Source: Prorocentrum cordatum (taxonomy: Eukaryota > Sar > Dinophyceae > Prorocentrales > Prorocentraceae). From it: a DNA stretch of 64,000 nucleotides. The stretch spans positions 95,001 through 159,000 of the forward strand of contig CAUYUJ010018727.1 of assembly GCA_963575745.1 (NCBI GenBank). Reading direction: 5' to 3'. Positions 10,201-18,300 of the stretch are shown piece by piece (the stretch's first letter is position 1; each line of letters opens with the position of its first letter). The notes below the pieces were generated by a model that did no database searches, had not been told where the DNA came from, and saw nothing but the letters and a program-made list of their open reading frames with translations. The position numbers and the translations under genes were made by a program.

Positions 10201-11516
10201 ACGACGCCCTCGACAGAAGATACTGGGGTGCCAGCCGAGGGAGGTCGGCCACTGACTGTGCATGGTTGCAGGCGGCTCGATCAGAGAGCAACCAAGCCTC
10301 TCACAAGTATGGAGTACTCATCACAGTGGACTGGGTCAAGTACTATGAGTCGGTTCCGCTACTCGAGTTGCGACGCAAGTTTCAGCGCCACGGAGCTCCT
10401 CATTGTTGGTTGAAGCTGGTCGTCAACATGTGGTCGTGCCCGCGGGTCATCCGACTTGGGCGACACCACGCCCTGACGGCCTTGGTGGCCACTCATGGGC
10501 TGCCTGCAGGCGGCGGCTGCAGCGACCTGGCGATCAAGGTCAACGCTGTCGATGCCTTCGACACGTTCGTTGAGCTGGCTCCATTTGTGGACTTCCAGAA
10601 CTACATTGACGATACAGGGCTCCACGTCGCCTCGAGCGATTACGCAATAGCTAAGTCAGCGGCAGTTGCGGGGATGAAGCAGTTCCAGGCGGCCAGTTTG
10701 AAGTTGAATGCGGAGCTGCGCCCTGGGAAGCTATCAATTGTCTCTACCTCGAAGGAGCTCGCTCGTGACGTGTGCACGGCTCTGCAGCTGCCACTATCTG
10801 TTTGCAAGGCGAGTGGTGCGTATCTTGGCATCGATGAATCTGCAGGCGCTCGACGGTATGCGCAGCGAGCTCGGCTGAAACAAAAAGGCCGCATTGCTAT
10901 TATGAAAAAGCGAATTCGCAAGGTTCGAGCCCTCCGAAGGCGTTTCAAGGGACCCAAGGAGACCCCGTTCAAGAAGGTGTCCAAACAAGGCGTCGCCCCT
11001 GCCTGCGGATTCGGGGCGGAGGTCTTGGGTCTCACGGCCTCGGAGTGGCTGAACCTCAGGAGAATGATGGCCCGCAGCGAGGGGCCTTCTCACGGGGGCG
11101 TTTCCCTCACGGCTAAAGTCGCCCTCCTGGGTGATGGTAGTGCTCGCTATGCTACCGCTCCTGCTATACAATGGTGCCGAATGATGTGGACCGCTTCGCG
11201 GCGTCCCGATCTCTCGCTGGTCTCACGCGCTGAGCTTTTGAAGCTTTGGGATTCGTGTCAGCATCTGGAGTGCCCAACTTGGAACAGATCCCAAGGGCCC
11301 ATCTCTAGAGCTGTTCTCAGTTTAAAGCGTGCTGGCTGGAGGGCTGAAGGCCCATTTTTCTGGATAGACCACAATGGGCTCAGAGTAGACCTGTCTGCCA
11401 CGCCCCCTGCTCTCTTGGCCGTGCAGCTGGAAGCTGGACTGCAGAGAGAGAGAGGGAATTTGATGTTTCTCGAACGCTCGGTTTTCCTCCAGGGACTAGG
11501 GCCACCCTTGACTTGA
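7212..11516 (+). CDS. LINE-1 polyprotein, N-terminal to RT part
   Basis: The first plausible ATG after the TCC array gives 1434 codons; the open frame continues upstream only through the microsatellite. Cys22, Cys25, Cys34, Cys38 and Cys40 form a small zinc-finger-like motif. Residues ~200-265 are a heptad-rich coiled coil (KLEADITEKQKQLDELQESL), as in LINE ORF1 proteins, here fused in frame to the enzyme part. The endonuclease spans ~400-620, with GGDWNMAP (Asp at 8850) and STIDFF. RT motif A is VDWVKYYESV (Asp at 10329), motif B is HGLPAGGGCSDLAI (10494-10535) and motif C is YIDD (10602-10613). These acidic residues are the expected catalytic set for copying element RNA at a nicked target. 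The frame ends at a TGA reached by a frameshift near 11500; the protein evidently continued into the next segment. Confidence 0.85.
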   Translation: MAPPPPDLPDVLRGPRRPTWACGACGMAPSSWACRVRCACGREAPLRIRKTAVEQHQRWEKEHAAGGGGRGGKGKSTGPNQRGVPSSTVPSELGKRLAEIEKLLRGQTSQPADKEGEASAKPPPWQASADPKKDNTIADDDTDEVKKRKLANQLACFEASLKSVPHGSDNDELRSSIQRKIEGVRDQQKALRTPAVVHRRATSDLQKATSAVTKLEADITEKQKQLDELQESLKNKRATLEAKKIEVSVLRAEVSQAAQQLGGKATDKSDSNPLDVKPDDVDDEEVRTLLGSTAWAKLREHLAGKMPAPKDASMPQAPDDVPGDAGGDGGGDLKRSLDELEESERESSFSRRPSQVQRLSPKRLATWPREGHVPNLPLMSGLRLCDGAVRRLAQPDVQGTFFIETFNASGGRDTLKARLTKTKATILLCQEIGYIEDSLGDLHSWAQNRQWKCSAIPARRTSGTVPSGGVAVFVRDALGLRHPPQGQLVWDHRLQQVIVDISGWPPITIFNVYMQDSLGAVGINAEILIAAGRLLSTCSGPAIMGGDWNMAPIDLEQSLVPQQVDMVLAFPAQATFRGGMGASTIDFFCLNDAVVRGYRGVNAVMTWHKKAHRPVQLQLIDNGVDVQHYVYSVSSKLPATPPPGPRTRPTDWTLHRALVERTVELAADPSSDVAVVWALLTRVYGRFAVSFAEYIAQNVGVELREPSAYARNLEPRWINVTYPTKDPNDTQCIGQGWQWLQNMVTTIQALYTKDDSMVQCSEEIALFVTSPCPGQGLNARLDATVVQARNLINAIPMDMDQIQSFVDDIADDVTLAVKGQTKDSNAAWAGWCSAASCGGARPLHRLTKVKAIPTPAVAAGIQSGDPVIIVAQEVELYRRPWHASDVALPPWVPDRSMCPLLEPAGLRCAAMSFPAGTVTSYDNFHPRHFLLLDDDGLHTLALRLSASEAICMLPKQLCWIQMPMLAKPSGGNRLIILYAAIYRMWQRARKPMVAHMHDALDRRYWGASRGRSATDCAWLQAARSESNQASHKYGVLITVDWVKYYESVPLLELRRKFQRHGAPHCWLKLVVNMWSCPRVIRLGRHHALTALVATHGLPAGGGCSDLAIKVNAVDAFDTFVELAPFVDFQNYIDDTGLHVASSDYAIAKSAAVAGMKQFQAASLKLNAELRPGKLSIVSTSKELARDVCTALQLPLSVCKASGAYLGIDESAGARRYAQRARLKQKGRIAIMKKRIRKVRALRRRFKGPKETPFKKVSKQGVAPACGFGAEVLGLTASEWLNLRRMMARSEGPSHGGVSLTAKVALLGDGSARYATAPAIQWCRMMWTASRRPDLSLVSRAELLKLWDSCQHLECPTWNRSQGPISRAVLSLKRAGWRAEGPFFWIDHNGLRVDLSATPPALLAVQLEAGLQRERGNLMFLERSVFLQGLGPPLT

Positions 11517-11975
11517 TTCGGGACGAAGTCGGACCCAAGGCCCGAAAACTCACTCGGTTTCAAAAGTACCTAATCAAGAGTTGCGGCTGCGGTGGACTGT
11601 GGACCAATGATCGTGCCATGCGTTCGGGTTACTTGTGCGACGGGTTGTGCGAGTGTGGAGAACGAGACACAGTCCACCACAGGTTGTATACCTGTCAGCT
11701 TGCGCGAGTTGTTGATGCGCGGGCGGCGTCTGAGGTGCCTGACTCATTCCTCAACGCGGCTCGCGAAGATCCCGACAACCCCATCTTCACTCGAGGGGTT
11801 CACGTTTATGAAGACAGCGCGCTGCCTTGCCCGTCGATGTCGTCTGAGGTCTATATGTATGACGGGCAAGGCAACGATCTAGACATGACTCCTGAGTCAA
11901 TCGCGAGTCTTACCACCCAAGACCCCGTTTCGTCTTGCGTCAGATGGTTCGAGCACCAAGCCTTGGATCCGACCC
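11498..11975 (+). pseudogene. LINE-1 segment in shifted frame: CCHC motif and first RNase H Asp
   Basis: The frame continuing LIRDEVGPKARKLTRFQKYL carries CECGERDTVHHRLYTC, a Cys-x-Cys-x6-His-x4-Cys pattern like the zinc motif that follows RT in many LINEs. It then reads YMYDGQGND (Asp codon 11861-11863), a possible first RNase H Asp. It is out of frame with the RT part and with the rest of RNase H. The preceding frame crosses a TAG at 11495, so this part cannot be read without frameshifting. Confidence 0.7.
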
Positions 11976-13112
11976 TTGCAGCGCGCGGCCTGGGCGATCG
12001 CAGTATGTCCCGACGAGGGCGAAGACCCTGTGGCGATTGTCCAAGGAATAGTTCCAGAAGTCCTTCCGCAGACGCCTGCAATGGCTGAGCACTGCGGCAT
12101 TGCCATTTGCGGTCAGATTGCTACGCGACCTGCAGTGCTGGGTGCGGATTGTCAGGCTGCCATTCGTGTCTGTCAGAAAAATGTGAATGATCAGCTTGCC
12201 CTCTCCAGCCAGTTCGCTGGAGTGCGGGCCTTCGCGCACGAGCTCGAAGGCACCCAGCTGATTCACACTGTTCGGCATGTCAAGGCACATCGCGATGACG
12301 CGGAGATTCAGGGCCTGGAGGGCGAAGAAAAGATCTTTGCGCTCGCGAATGCTGCTGCCGACCGATATGCAAAACAAGGCCTGAATTTGCACCCAGCACC
12401 GATGCCAGATTTTGTCCAGGAGTTAAGCCTTGCTGGAGAGAGGGCACGGCATTGCATCAAGCTTGCGGCTCAGGTGCTCCCATGTTTTGACAATGATGCA
12501 CGGTGGGCAAGGCCCCACAGATTCGGTGCTGCTCGGTCTCGACGACAAGTGTCGTGGCACGACTGGCACAAAGGAGAGCTCGGACTTCAATGTCGGCACT
12601 GTTTCAGAGTTGCCGAAGGCAGCCGTGACAATATCCCCATGGATGGATGTCGTGGGCTGCCGCCTTTCCTCCGTGGTCTGCTCCGTGACCCCATGGGACA
12701 CAAGCTTGTCGCCATGGTTGGGCCCCGCTCGAAGAATGGTGCGCTCTCGGTGTCGGGTCGTTTCTCGTCCAAGGAGCAGATCCTCTGTCTTCGTTGCGGG
12801 GGTTGGTCCCAAGGGAGGGGTTTAAAGCTTGGTCGTCAGTGTGAGGCTCCGTCACGGAAAGGTTTGGAGATTTTGGCGGACTTCAGGAAGGGTTATTGTC
12901 CCAACCCGAGAGTTAGGGCTGCCCTCGATCGTGCGGTTCCGCTCGCGAGGCTTGGCCTTTCCGCCGCCCCTCCTGAGCCAGACGCTCCCACTGTGGTCCG
13001 AACCTCACACTCTAGTTCGCTGACGGCCCCCTCCTACGAGCAGCGTATGTCAGCCTTGTGTGAGAGGATTCGTTTCAGGGAACAGGCCGCAGCGGCCATG
13101 TCCCGATTCTAA
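11976..13112 (+). CDS. LINE-1 C-terminal part: RNase H and paired-Cys module
   Basis: The frame returns to that of the RT part and begins QRAAWAIAV, an RNase H beta-strand. It continues with MAEHCGI (Glu 12087), ADCQAAI (Asp 12147), RHVKAHRDD and NAAADRYAKQG (Asp 12360). RNase H removes the RNA strand of the hybrid during retrotransposition. Then come LQCRHCFRV...DGCRGLP and CLRCGGWSQGRGLKLGRQC, two Cys-x2-Cys units followed by further Cys residues, shared with LINE-2 and LINE-3. The stop is TAA at 13110-13112. There is no independent start; this is the tail of the same polyprotein. Confidence 0.8.
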   Translation: MQRAAWAIAVCPDEGEDPVAIVQGIVPEVLPQTPAMAEHCGIAICGQIATRPAVLGADCQAAIRVCQKNVNDQLALSSQFAGVRAFAHELEGTQLIHTVRHVKAHRDDAEIQGLEGEEKIFALANAAADRYAKQGLNLHPAPMPDFVQELSLAGERARHCIKLAAQVLPCFDNDARWARPHRFGAARSRRQVSWHDWHKGELGLQCRHCFRVAEGSRDNIPMDGCRGLPPFLRGLLRDPMGHKLVAMVGPRSKNGALSVSGRFSSKEQILCLRCGGWSQGRGLKLGRQCEAPSRKGLEILADFRKGYCPNPRVRAALDRAVPLARLGLSAAPPEPDAPTVVRTSHSSSLTAPSYEQRMSALCERIRFREQAAAAMSRF

Positions 13113-13223
13113 GGTTTTTCGCTTTCCTGGGGTTCGATCCCCCCCCAAGTTTTTTGGAATTCTGCCCTGCTTTATTCCTTTTTAGTGCCGTGCACTCCCC
13201 TTCGGGTCTGTTCTTTTTCTTTT

Positions 13224-13278
13224 TCCTCCTCCTCCTCCTCCTCCTCCTCCTCCTCCTCCTCCTCCTCCTCCTCCTCTC
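13224..13278 (+). repeat. (TCC)n array flanking LINE-1 on its 3' side
   Basis: Pure TCC triplets that begin directly after the T-rich LINE-1 3' end and run into CTCAGCGAAGGGGCTCGCGTT. Confidence 0.9.
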
Positions 13279-13538
13279 CGCTCAGCGAAGGGGCTCGCGT
13301 TGTGAGTTCAGCATCGGCTTCTGGTACCTCCGTGGTCGAAAACCAGCCTACACTGGGGTCCCCCTGGCGATACGTCCGTTGAAATGGGGCTCAATCCCAG
13401 GCTTCCCAGGCAATGTCCGGCTCCCCGGTTCCGCAATCGGGCCCAGTAGCCTCTCATCGGTCTCGCGACGCATTCCCCAATTGTGTGGGAAGGCCCCAAC
13501 CATCCGCGCTGTCCGGCGCTCGAGCTGCCCTCCCTGCT
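13279..13538. other. Spacer between the two LINEs
   Basis: It begins with the 21-bp sequence at 13281-13301 that also follows LINE-2's 3' array (22045-22065, one mismatch). About 13330-13430 (GTGGTCGAAAACCAGCCTA, GGGGCTCAATCC) weakly resembles 35255-35400. No gene. Confidence 0.5.
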
Positions 13539-13787
13539 CTTTCCTCCTCCTCCTCCTCCTCCCCCTCCTCGTTCCTCCTCCTCCTCGTCCTCTTCCTCTT
13601 CCTCCTCTCCTCCTCCTCCTCCCTCCTCCTCCTCCCTCCTCCTCCTCCCTCCTCCTCGTCCTCATCCTCCTGCTCCTCCTCCTTCTCCTCCCCCTACTCC
13701 TTCTCCTCCTCCTCTCCTCCTCCTCCTCCTCCTCCTCCCTCCTCCTTCTCCCTCCTCCTCCTCCTCCTCCTCTCCTCCTCCTCCTCC
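13539..13787 (+). repeat. (TCC)n array flanking LINE-2 on its 5' side
   Basis: About 250 bp of interrupted TCC/CTC triplets, ending exactly where the spliced leader starts. The open frame of LINE-2 ORF2 extends through this array only because it lacks stops. Confidence 0.9.
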
Positions 13788-13809
13788 TCCGTAGCCATTT
13801 TGGCTCAAG
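13788..13809 (+). other. DinoSL spliced-leader sequence
   Basis: A perfect 22-nt match to the dinoflagellate trans-spliced leader, beginning TCCGTAGCC and ending TTTTGGCTCAAG. It abuts the TCC array on its left. It is not an SL RNA gene, because no donor GT or SL RNA intron follows; it is the leader carried by a retrotransposed mRNA. Directly after it, TCCGTAGCGTGGCCCGAG may be a worn second leader. Confidence 0.93.
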
Positions 13810-13951
13810 TCCGTAGCGTGGCCCGAGCGTCAGCAGCGGACGTGAGCATTCTGGCAAGGGGGCACCTCTCAGGTGCACGCGGCCCCAACTGCTCTCCTGG
13901 CTTGCCAGGCATACTAACGTACCTTCTTTTCTTACCTGCCACGGCACGCCG

Positions 13952-15178
13952 ATGGGAACGGATGATTTGCTCTCAGCCCCGTGGCGTGCGGACGGGTCGA
14001 CGAATAAGAAATCCACTGTTGTGCGACGCAAGCTACACAGGCCCCCTGTCTCAGGGCCCGCGTGGCGATGTGGTCACTGCGGATGTTCACGCAACGAGGA
14101 AAGATGGCAGTGGTGCAAACATTGTTTCTCATATCGCACACCAGAGCCAGGATGGACCCAGCCGCAGCACTGGCCGTCTCGGGCAGGCAGGTCGTGGTCA
14201 GGATCAGACAATTCGTGGAATGACAGCCGTCAGAGTTCAGAGCAGCGTCGGCCGCTGGCCGCCGGCCTCCAGCCAGGGCCGAACTCCTCCACGCCAGCAC
14301 TGGCTTGGACTAACCTTGATGGCTTGGATGCTGCTGAGCTGGGTTCTCTGCTGGCCATCGCCAACAAGACGGGTGACAAGAACTTGGCCACGCGGGTTCA
14401 GGCACGCATCAACATCCTGGCAAAGCTTGCCCCCCCTGTCATCGAGAAGACCATGGAGCAGCGACTGGCAGAATCGCGACGTGAATGTGACAAGCTCCTT
14501 CAACGGCTCTCTCGTGAGCTGGACAAGCATGACAAATGGAAGGCCCAGCTGCAGGAGCACGAGAACTACATCATGGGCCTTCGTGCGGAGTTGGAGATCA
14601 TGGACACCCAGCACGCGGAGCTCGCCCGCAAGCTCGCGGCCACGGGCAAAACTGCCGCACCTGAACCTGGACCAGTGCCTGCGCGGATCAAGCTGGAGGA
14701 CCTCGTGTCTGGCAAGGTGGGCACCCTGGACTTCGATTTGGGCCTCCTCTCAGACATGCCTGATGGATTGGAGCTGGATGAAGAGGATCGCCTACGGATC
14801 GAAGAACGTACCACACAGTTGCGGGAGCTCCTTTCCACGAAGGCCAAGGATCTTTTCGCCTCAGCTCTGGACAAGGCCAAGCGCGTGGTCCAGGAGCATG
14901 AATCACAGAAGATGCGGCTACTGGCCAAACGTCGACGAGTGCAGGATGTTGAAGATAAGGAACCCCAGTCCAAGCCAGGATGCTCAGAGGGTTCCCAGCC
15001 AGAGACAGCTAGTGCTGGAGGTGATGGCGCAGAGGCCACGTCGGAGCCCCTTGGCCAAGTCGCAGAGGGACAGGTCTCCCGACCAGAGCAGCAGGCACAG
15101 TTCGCCTCTGTTCGTGAGAGATTGGCCAAGTTCGAGCGCAGGGGGGGCCCCAACAACGAGTGCCCAGCAGCTACCTGA
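13952..15178 (+). CDS. LINE-2 ORF1: zinc-finger and coiled-coil protein
   Basis: A 408-residue protein starting at the first ATG in this frame after the leader. Cys40-x2-Cys43-x11-Cys55-x2-Cys58 (WRCGHCG...WQWCKHC) is a small zinc-ribbon or RanBP2-like finger. Residues ~150-215 and ~270-320 are charged helices with heptad character (EQRLAESRRECDKLLQRLSR; LRIEERTTQLRELL). The C-terminus is Gly/Glu/Gln-rich. By position and composition this is the RNA-binding, multimerising ORF1 protein of a LINE; the function is inferred. It ends at TGA 15176-15178 and ORF2 follows in the +1 frame. Confidence 0.75.
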   Translation: MGTDDLLSAPWRADGSTNKKSTVVRRKLHRPPVSGPAWRCGHCGCSRNEERWQWCKHCFSYRTPEPGWTQPQHWPSRAGRSWSGSDNSWNDSRQSSEQRRPLAAGLQPGPNSSTPALAWTNLDGLDAAELGSLLAIANKTGDKNLATRVQARINILAKLAPPVIEKTMEQRLAESRRECDKLLQRLSRELDKHDKWKAQLQEHENYIMGLRAELEIMDTQHAELARKLAATGKTAAPEPGPVPARIKLEDLVSGKVGTLDFDLGLLSDMPDGLELDEEDRLRIEERTTQLRELLSTKAKDLFASALDKAKRVVQEHESQKMRLLAKRRRVQDVEDKEPQSKPGCSEGSQPETASAGGDGAEATSEPLGQVAEGQVSRPEQQAQFASVRERLAKFERRGGPNNECPAAT

Positions 15179-15317
15179 TTCAGGGACATCTGTGTCAGCT
15201 GGAGTGCTCAAGCTCATCTCGCGCACACCGCCATTCCAATGCTACCCAGGCACGGACATTCCCTTTGGATGTGCATACCACGTTCTTACTCGCGCATGTG
15301 CTCCCTCTGGTCGAGCT

Positions 15318-18300
15318 ATGCTGTCTGACAAGTTCTACTACGAAGCGCTGGACACAATTCAGAAGGTTCGAGCTATGATGCAGTGGGCCCCACTTTCGCT
15401 TTCTGATGAGATGACGGGGACCCCTTCGACGTGTACACCGTGTTCTATGCCGTCGGGGACTGCGATCAGTACGGCTTCGACGTGGGCGAGTCCGTCTGGC
15501 GCCACTGGCGCTACGGGTACTCATACGAGCCACGTCCTTCCTGAGGCATCGTCGTCCACACGGTCAGTTACTCAGGCAGCTGGAGGGTTTCAGGCGTCAG
15601 AACGCAAATCCTGGGCTGCCCAGAGCAGTGCAGGTTCACAGTCGCACCTGGGCTTTCCACCCGCCAGGGCACCCTCTCCACAGGAGGCGGGGGTCTCAGC
15701 GCGTGTGGGTGGGGGCTCAGGAGTTTGCTGGACTCGCCTACCTTGGGAGGCTGGCAACATTGGTGAAGTCGAGACGGCAGCCGATTCACCACCGGCCATG
15801 GGCCTACCGCCTGCTGACGAGAACAGAGCGATGGCAGTACAGGACTATGCAGATATGCGAGCTGACCTCAGAGAATGGGCAGCGGCTTGGTTTGACATAC
15901 ATCTTGGGCTAGACGCAGGTAGTGGTGACTGGCGGCTTTGGTGCGAGGCGTTTCTGCACACGATCCTGGAGCGACAAGGGAACGAGCCCTTGCGCCGTTT
16001 GTTGCAGGCCTGGTTTCCAGGCCGCACCTTGCAATCTGTCATGGAAGAATTATGTGAGTTGGCATGGAGGCAGTCTGGGCCCAGGCGAGCGGCCTTCCTT
16101 GATCGGCTCCGTACGGCGCCCTTTGAGAGACGTGTACACCTGCAGCGCCGCCACTGGGAGCGCTTGGATGAGCTGAGAGCCATGTTCAGGAGGCTTTTGG
16201 GCTCGGCTTTCCCTACGGTGCGGCTTCCTCGCCCCAGACAGCCTGACTCAGAGGATGATCAGGCAGACGTTGACGCTTGCATTGCTCACCTGGTGATGAT
16301 GGCGGATGCGGAGACCAGTCTGGGACAGGCGGCCAATCATAGTACGATTCCACATGCCATGCAACATCAGCCTTCTGAGGCTCCTGACGGTCATCGGTTT
16401 GCTCCTCTGCCTGAGGACGGAGTTCGAGCAAGGTGTGATGATTTTGACGATCCAGATGCTGACCCCTTCGCCAACCTCGATGACCAGTTCGAGTACGAGG
16501 GGGAGCTCTGTACTGTGGAGTCTAACATAGGATGCAGGCCTGACGCCATAGGTTCCAGCCCCACCCCGTCTCGGGAGGTTTATCTTGGAGGCCCTGAGGC
16601 CGCGATCTTGGGTGTCTCGGGGAACTCCTCGTCGAGTCTGCCTTTGCTGGATGCCGCCCGTCCTCGGGACTGTGTTGCGGAGTCAGGAACGCAGCAACGT
16701 GGCAGACAGACCCACGCTGGTGACAACGTGCCCACGCACGAAGAGCCAGCAGCCCTGCAGCACCGTACGTCCGACAAGCATGTGACGATGCTCTTCGCGA
16801 ACATCACCGAATGGGGCGCCAAGGTTCGCGGCTTCGTGAACAGTCACAAGCGCACATACGCCATCGTTGGGCTGGTCGAGACGCATGTCCCCGACACCAA
16901 GTGCGCCCACTGGACCGAGGAGCTCAGGAAGGACGGGTGGAGGCTCTCTTTCAAGGCAGGCTTTGCTTCTGGGAGGTCGGACTCAGGCATCTCGGCAGGC
17001 GAGTGGCTTCTCACGCGCTGTCACTTGGCAGCTACGCAGTTTGATCGATTGAGGGACCAGGCGATTGCTGACTCGCGCATGGATCCCTTTAAAGGCTTCT
17101 CGGCCACCACGCTACACCTCAAGTCGGGCAACCTCGTCTACATTGCAGCGTACTTGCTACCGTCACTGGGGATCGCTCAGTACAACAATGAGGTGTTGGT
17201 AGCTTTGGGCGCTTTTACCAAAGCTCTGGCAGATCCTTGGGTGATTGTGGCGGACTGGAACAACGAACCGCAGACCCTATTGGATAGTGGATGGGTTGAC
17301 AGACTCAGAGGTCGGTTAGCGCTTCCGAACTGCAAGTTCACGTGCGACAAGGGCCAGGGACGAATGTATGATTATGCTATTGTCTCTAAACAGCTTACGT
17401 CGGACCGCATCAGGCTCAGGCAGGTTTTAGCTGTTCCTTGGAAGACTCATTGCGCTATTGCCATTGATGTGCTGGACGCCAAGCGGACTTGGTGGCATAG
17501 GTCGTTGGAGCTTCCAGAACCGCTACCCAGGGCCAACCGCCCTCAGCAAGAGCCAAACCCTGACAGCAAGAGATCCCAGAAACGCAAGCAGGTGGCTGAC
17601 GCACGCAGACAGGAACTCCCCGAAGAGCTACGCGAGGCCTTCGATGACCTGCCATCTCAGGAGCCACAACCAGAAGGCCCCAAGGTCGCGTTCAAGTTGG
17701 AGCAAGATGAATGGCTCAAGATCTATGGCGAGTTGGAGCAGGATACCTTCAGACCACGAACAGCGGCAGCACAGTTGTCGTCAGGCACCCTGTCGACCTG
17801 GAGGCCCACTCAACGCTCTACCTTGGATGATAGATATGGGCGATGGGTCACTACCTTGGAGCGGTCTATTGTGGCGGTCAGCGATGTGGAGGACCCCGTT
17901 GTGTTTTTCGGCAGAGGGCAAGGGTACTCAATTTCATGGAGGAAGATGCGCCCAGCCCCAGGTCGACCTCACATGTGCGACCCTGTAGCAGAATGGTGGG
18001 GGATTGCCTCCACACTGCTTGCTCGAGGCGTGGCCTTGACACGCTCAGGCAGGGACCCTCCAGAGGCGGAGAAGTGCCTCGCGGGCTTTCGGTCCATGGT
18101 CCAGGGCCTGACAGAAGCCAAGCAGCAGGAATTCTTCGGGAAAAAGGCCCTGACCACCACTGTGCAAGAGTGGAAGGATGTTGCCCTGCAGGTGTCGCAC
18201 CTCAGCCAGACTGAGTTGGAGCAGCTCCAGGTGCACACCAACATGTGGGTCGACCGCGCCCAGGGGCGCTCATTAGTCAAGTCTCGCCAAGCTTTCATGG

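Larger units (their letters stand above)
7091..13226 (+). mobile_element. LINE-1: non-LTR retrotransposon with APE-type endonuclease, RT and RNase H
   Basis: The element lies between two (TCC)n arrays of the same orientation. Domain order is N-terminal Cys-rich motif, coiled coil, endonuclease, RT, CCHC motif, RNase H and C-terminal paired-Cys module. Coding runs from about 7212 to 13112 but changes frame near 11500 and near 11975. The 3' UTR is about 114 nt and ends in a T-rich run that grades into TCC. The 5' end begins CCGTACTGGCACAGG, which might be a worn spliced leader but is not a clear one. This family differs from LINE-2 in its RT motifs (GLPAGGG and YIDD rather than VAGSS and FVDD). 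No polyA tail is present. Confidence 0.85.

Noticed and set aside
13120-13145. tRNA-like T-arm word GGGGTTCGATCCCC
   Set aside because: It lies in the LINE-1 3' UTR, with no acceptor stem, D-arm or anticodon arm around it.
13413-13951. Apparent N-terminal extension of LINE-2 ORF2
   Set aside because: The frame is open only because the TCC array and ORF1 overlap lack stops; the mRNA starts at the spliced leader (13788) and ORF1 occupies another frame.
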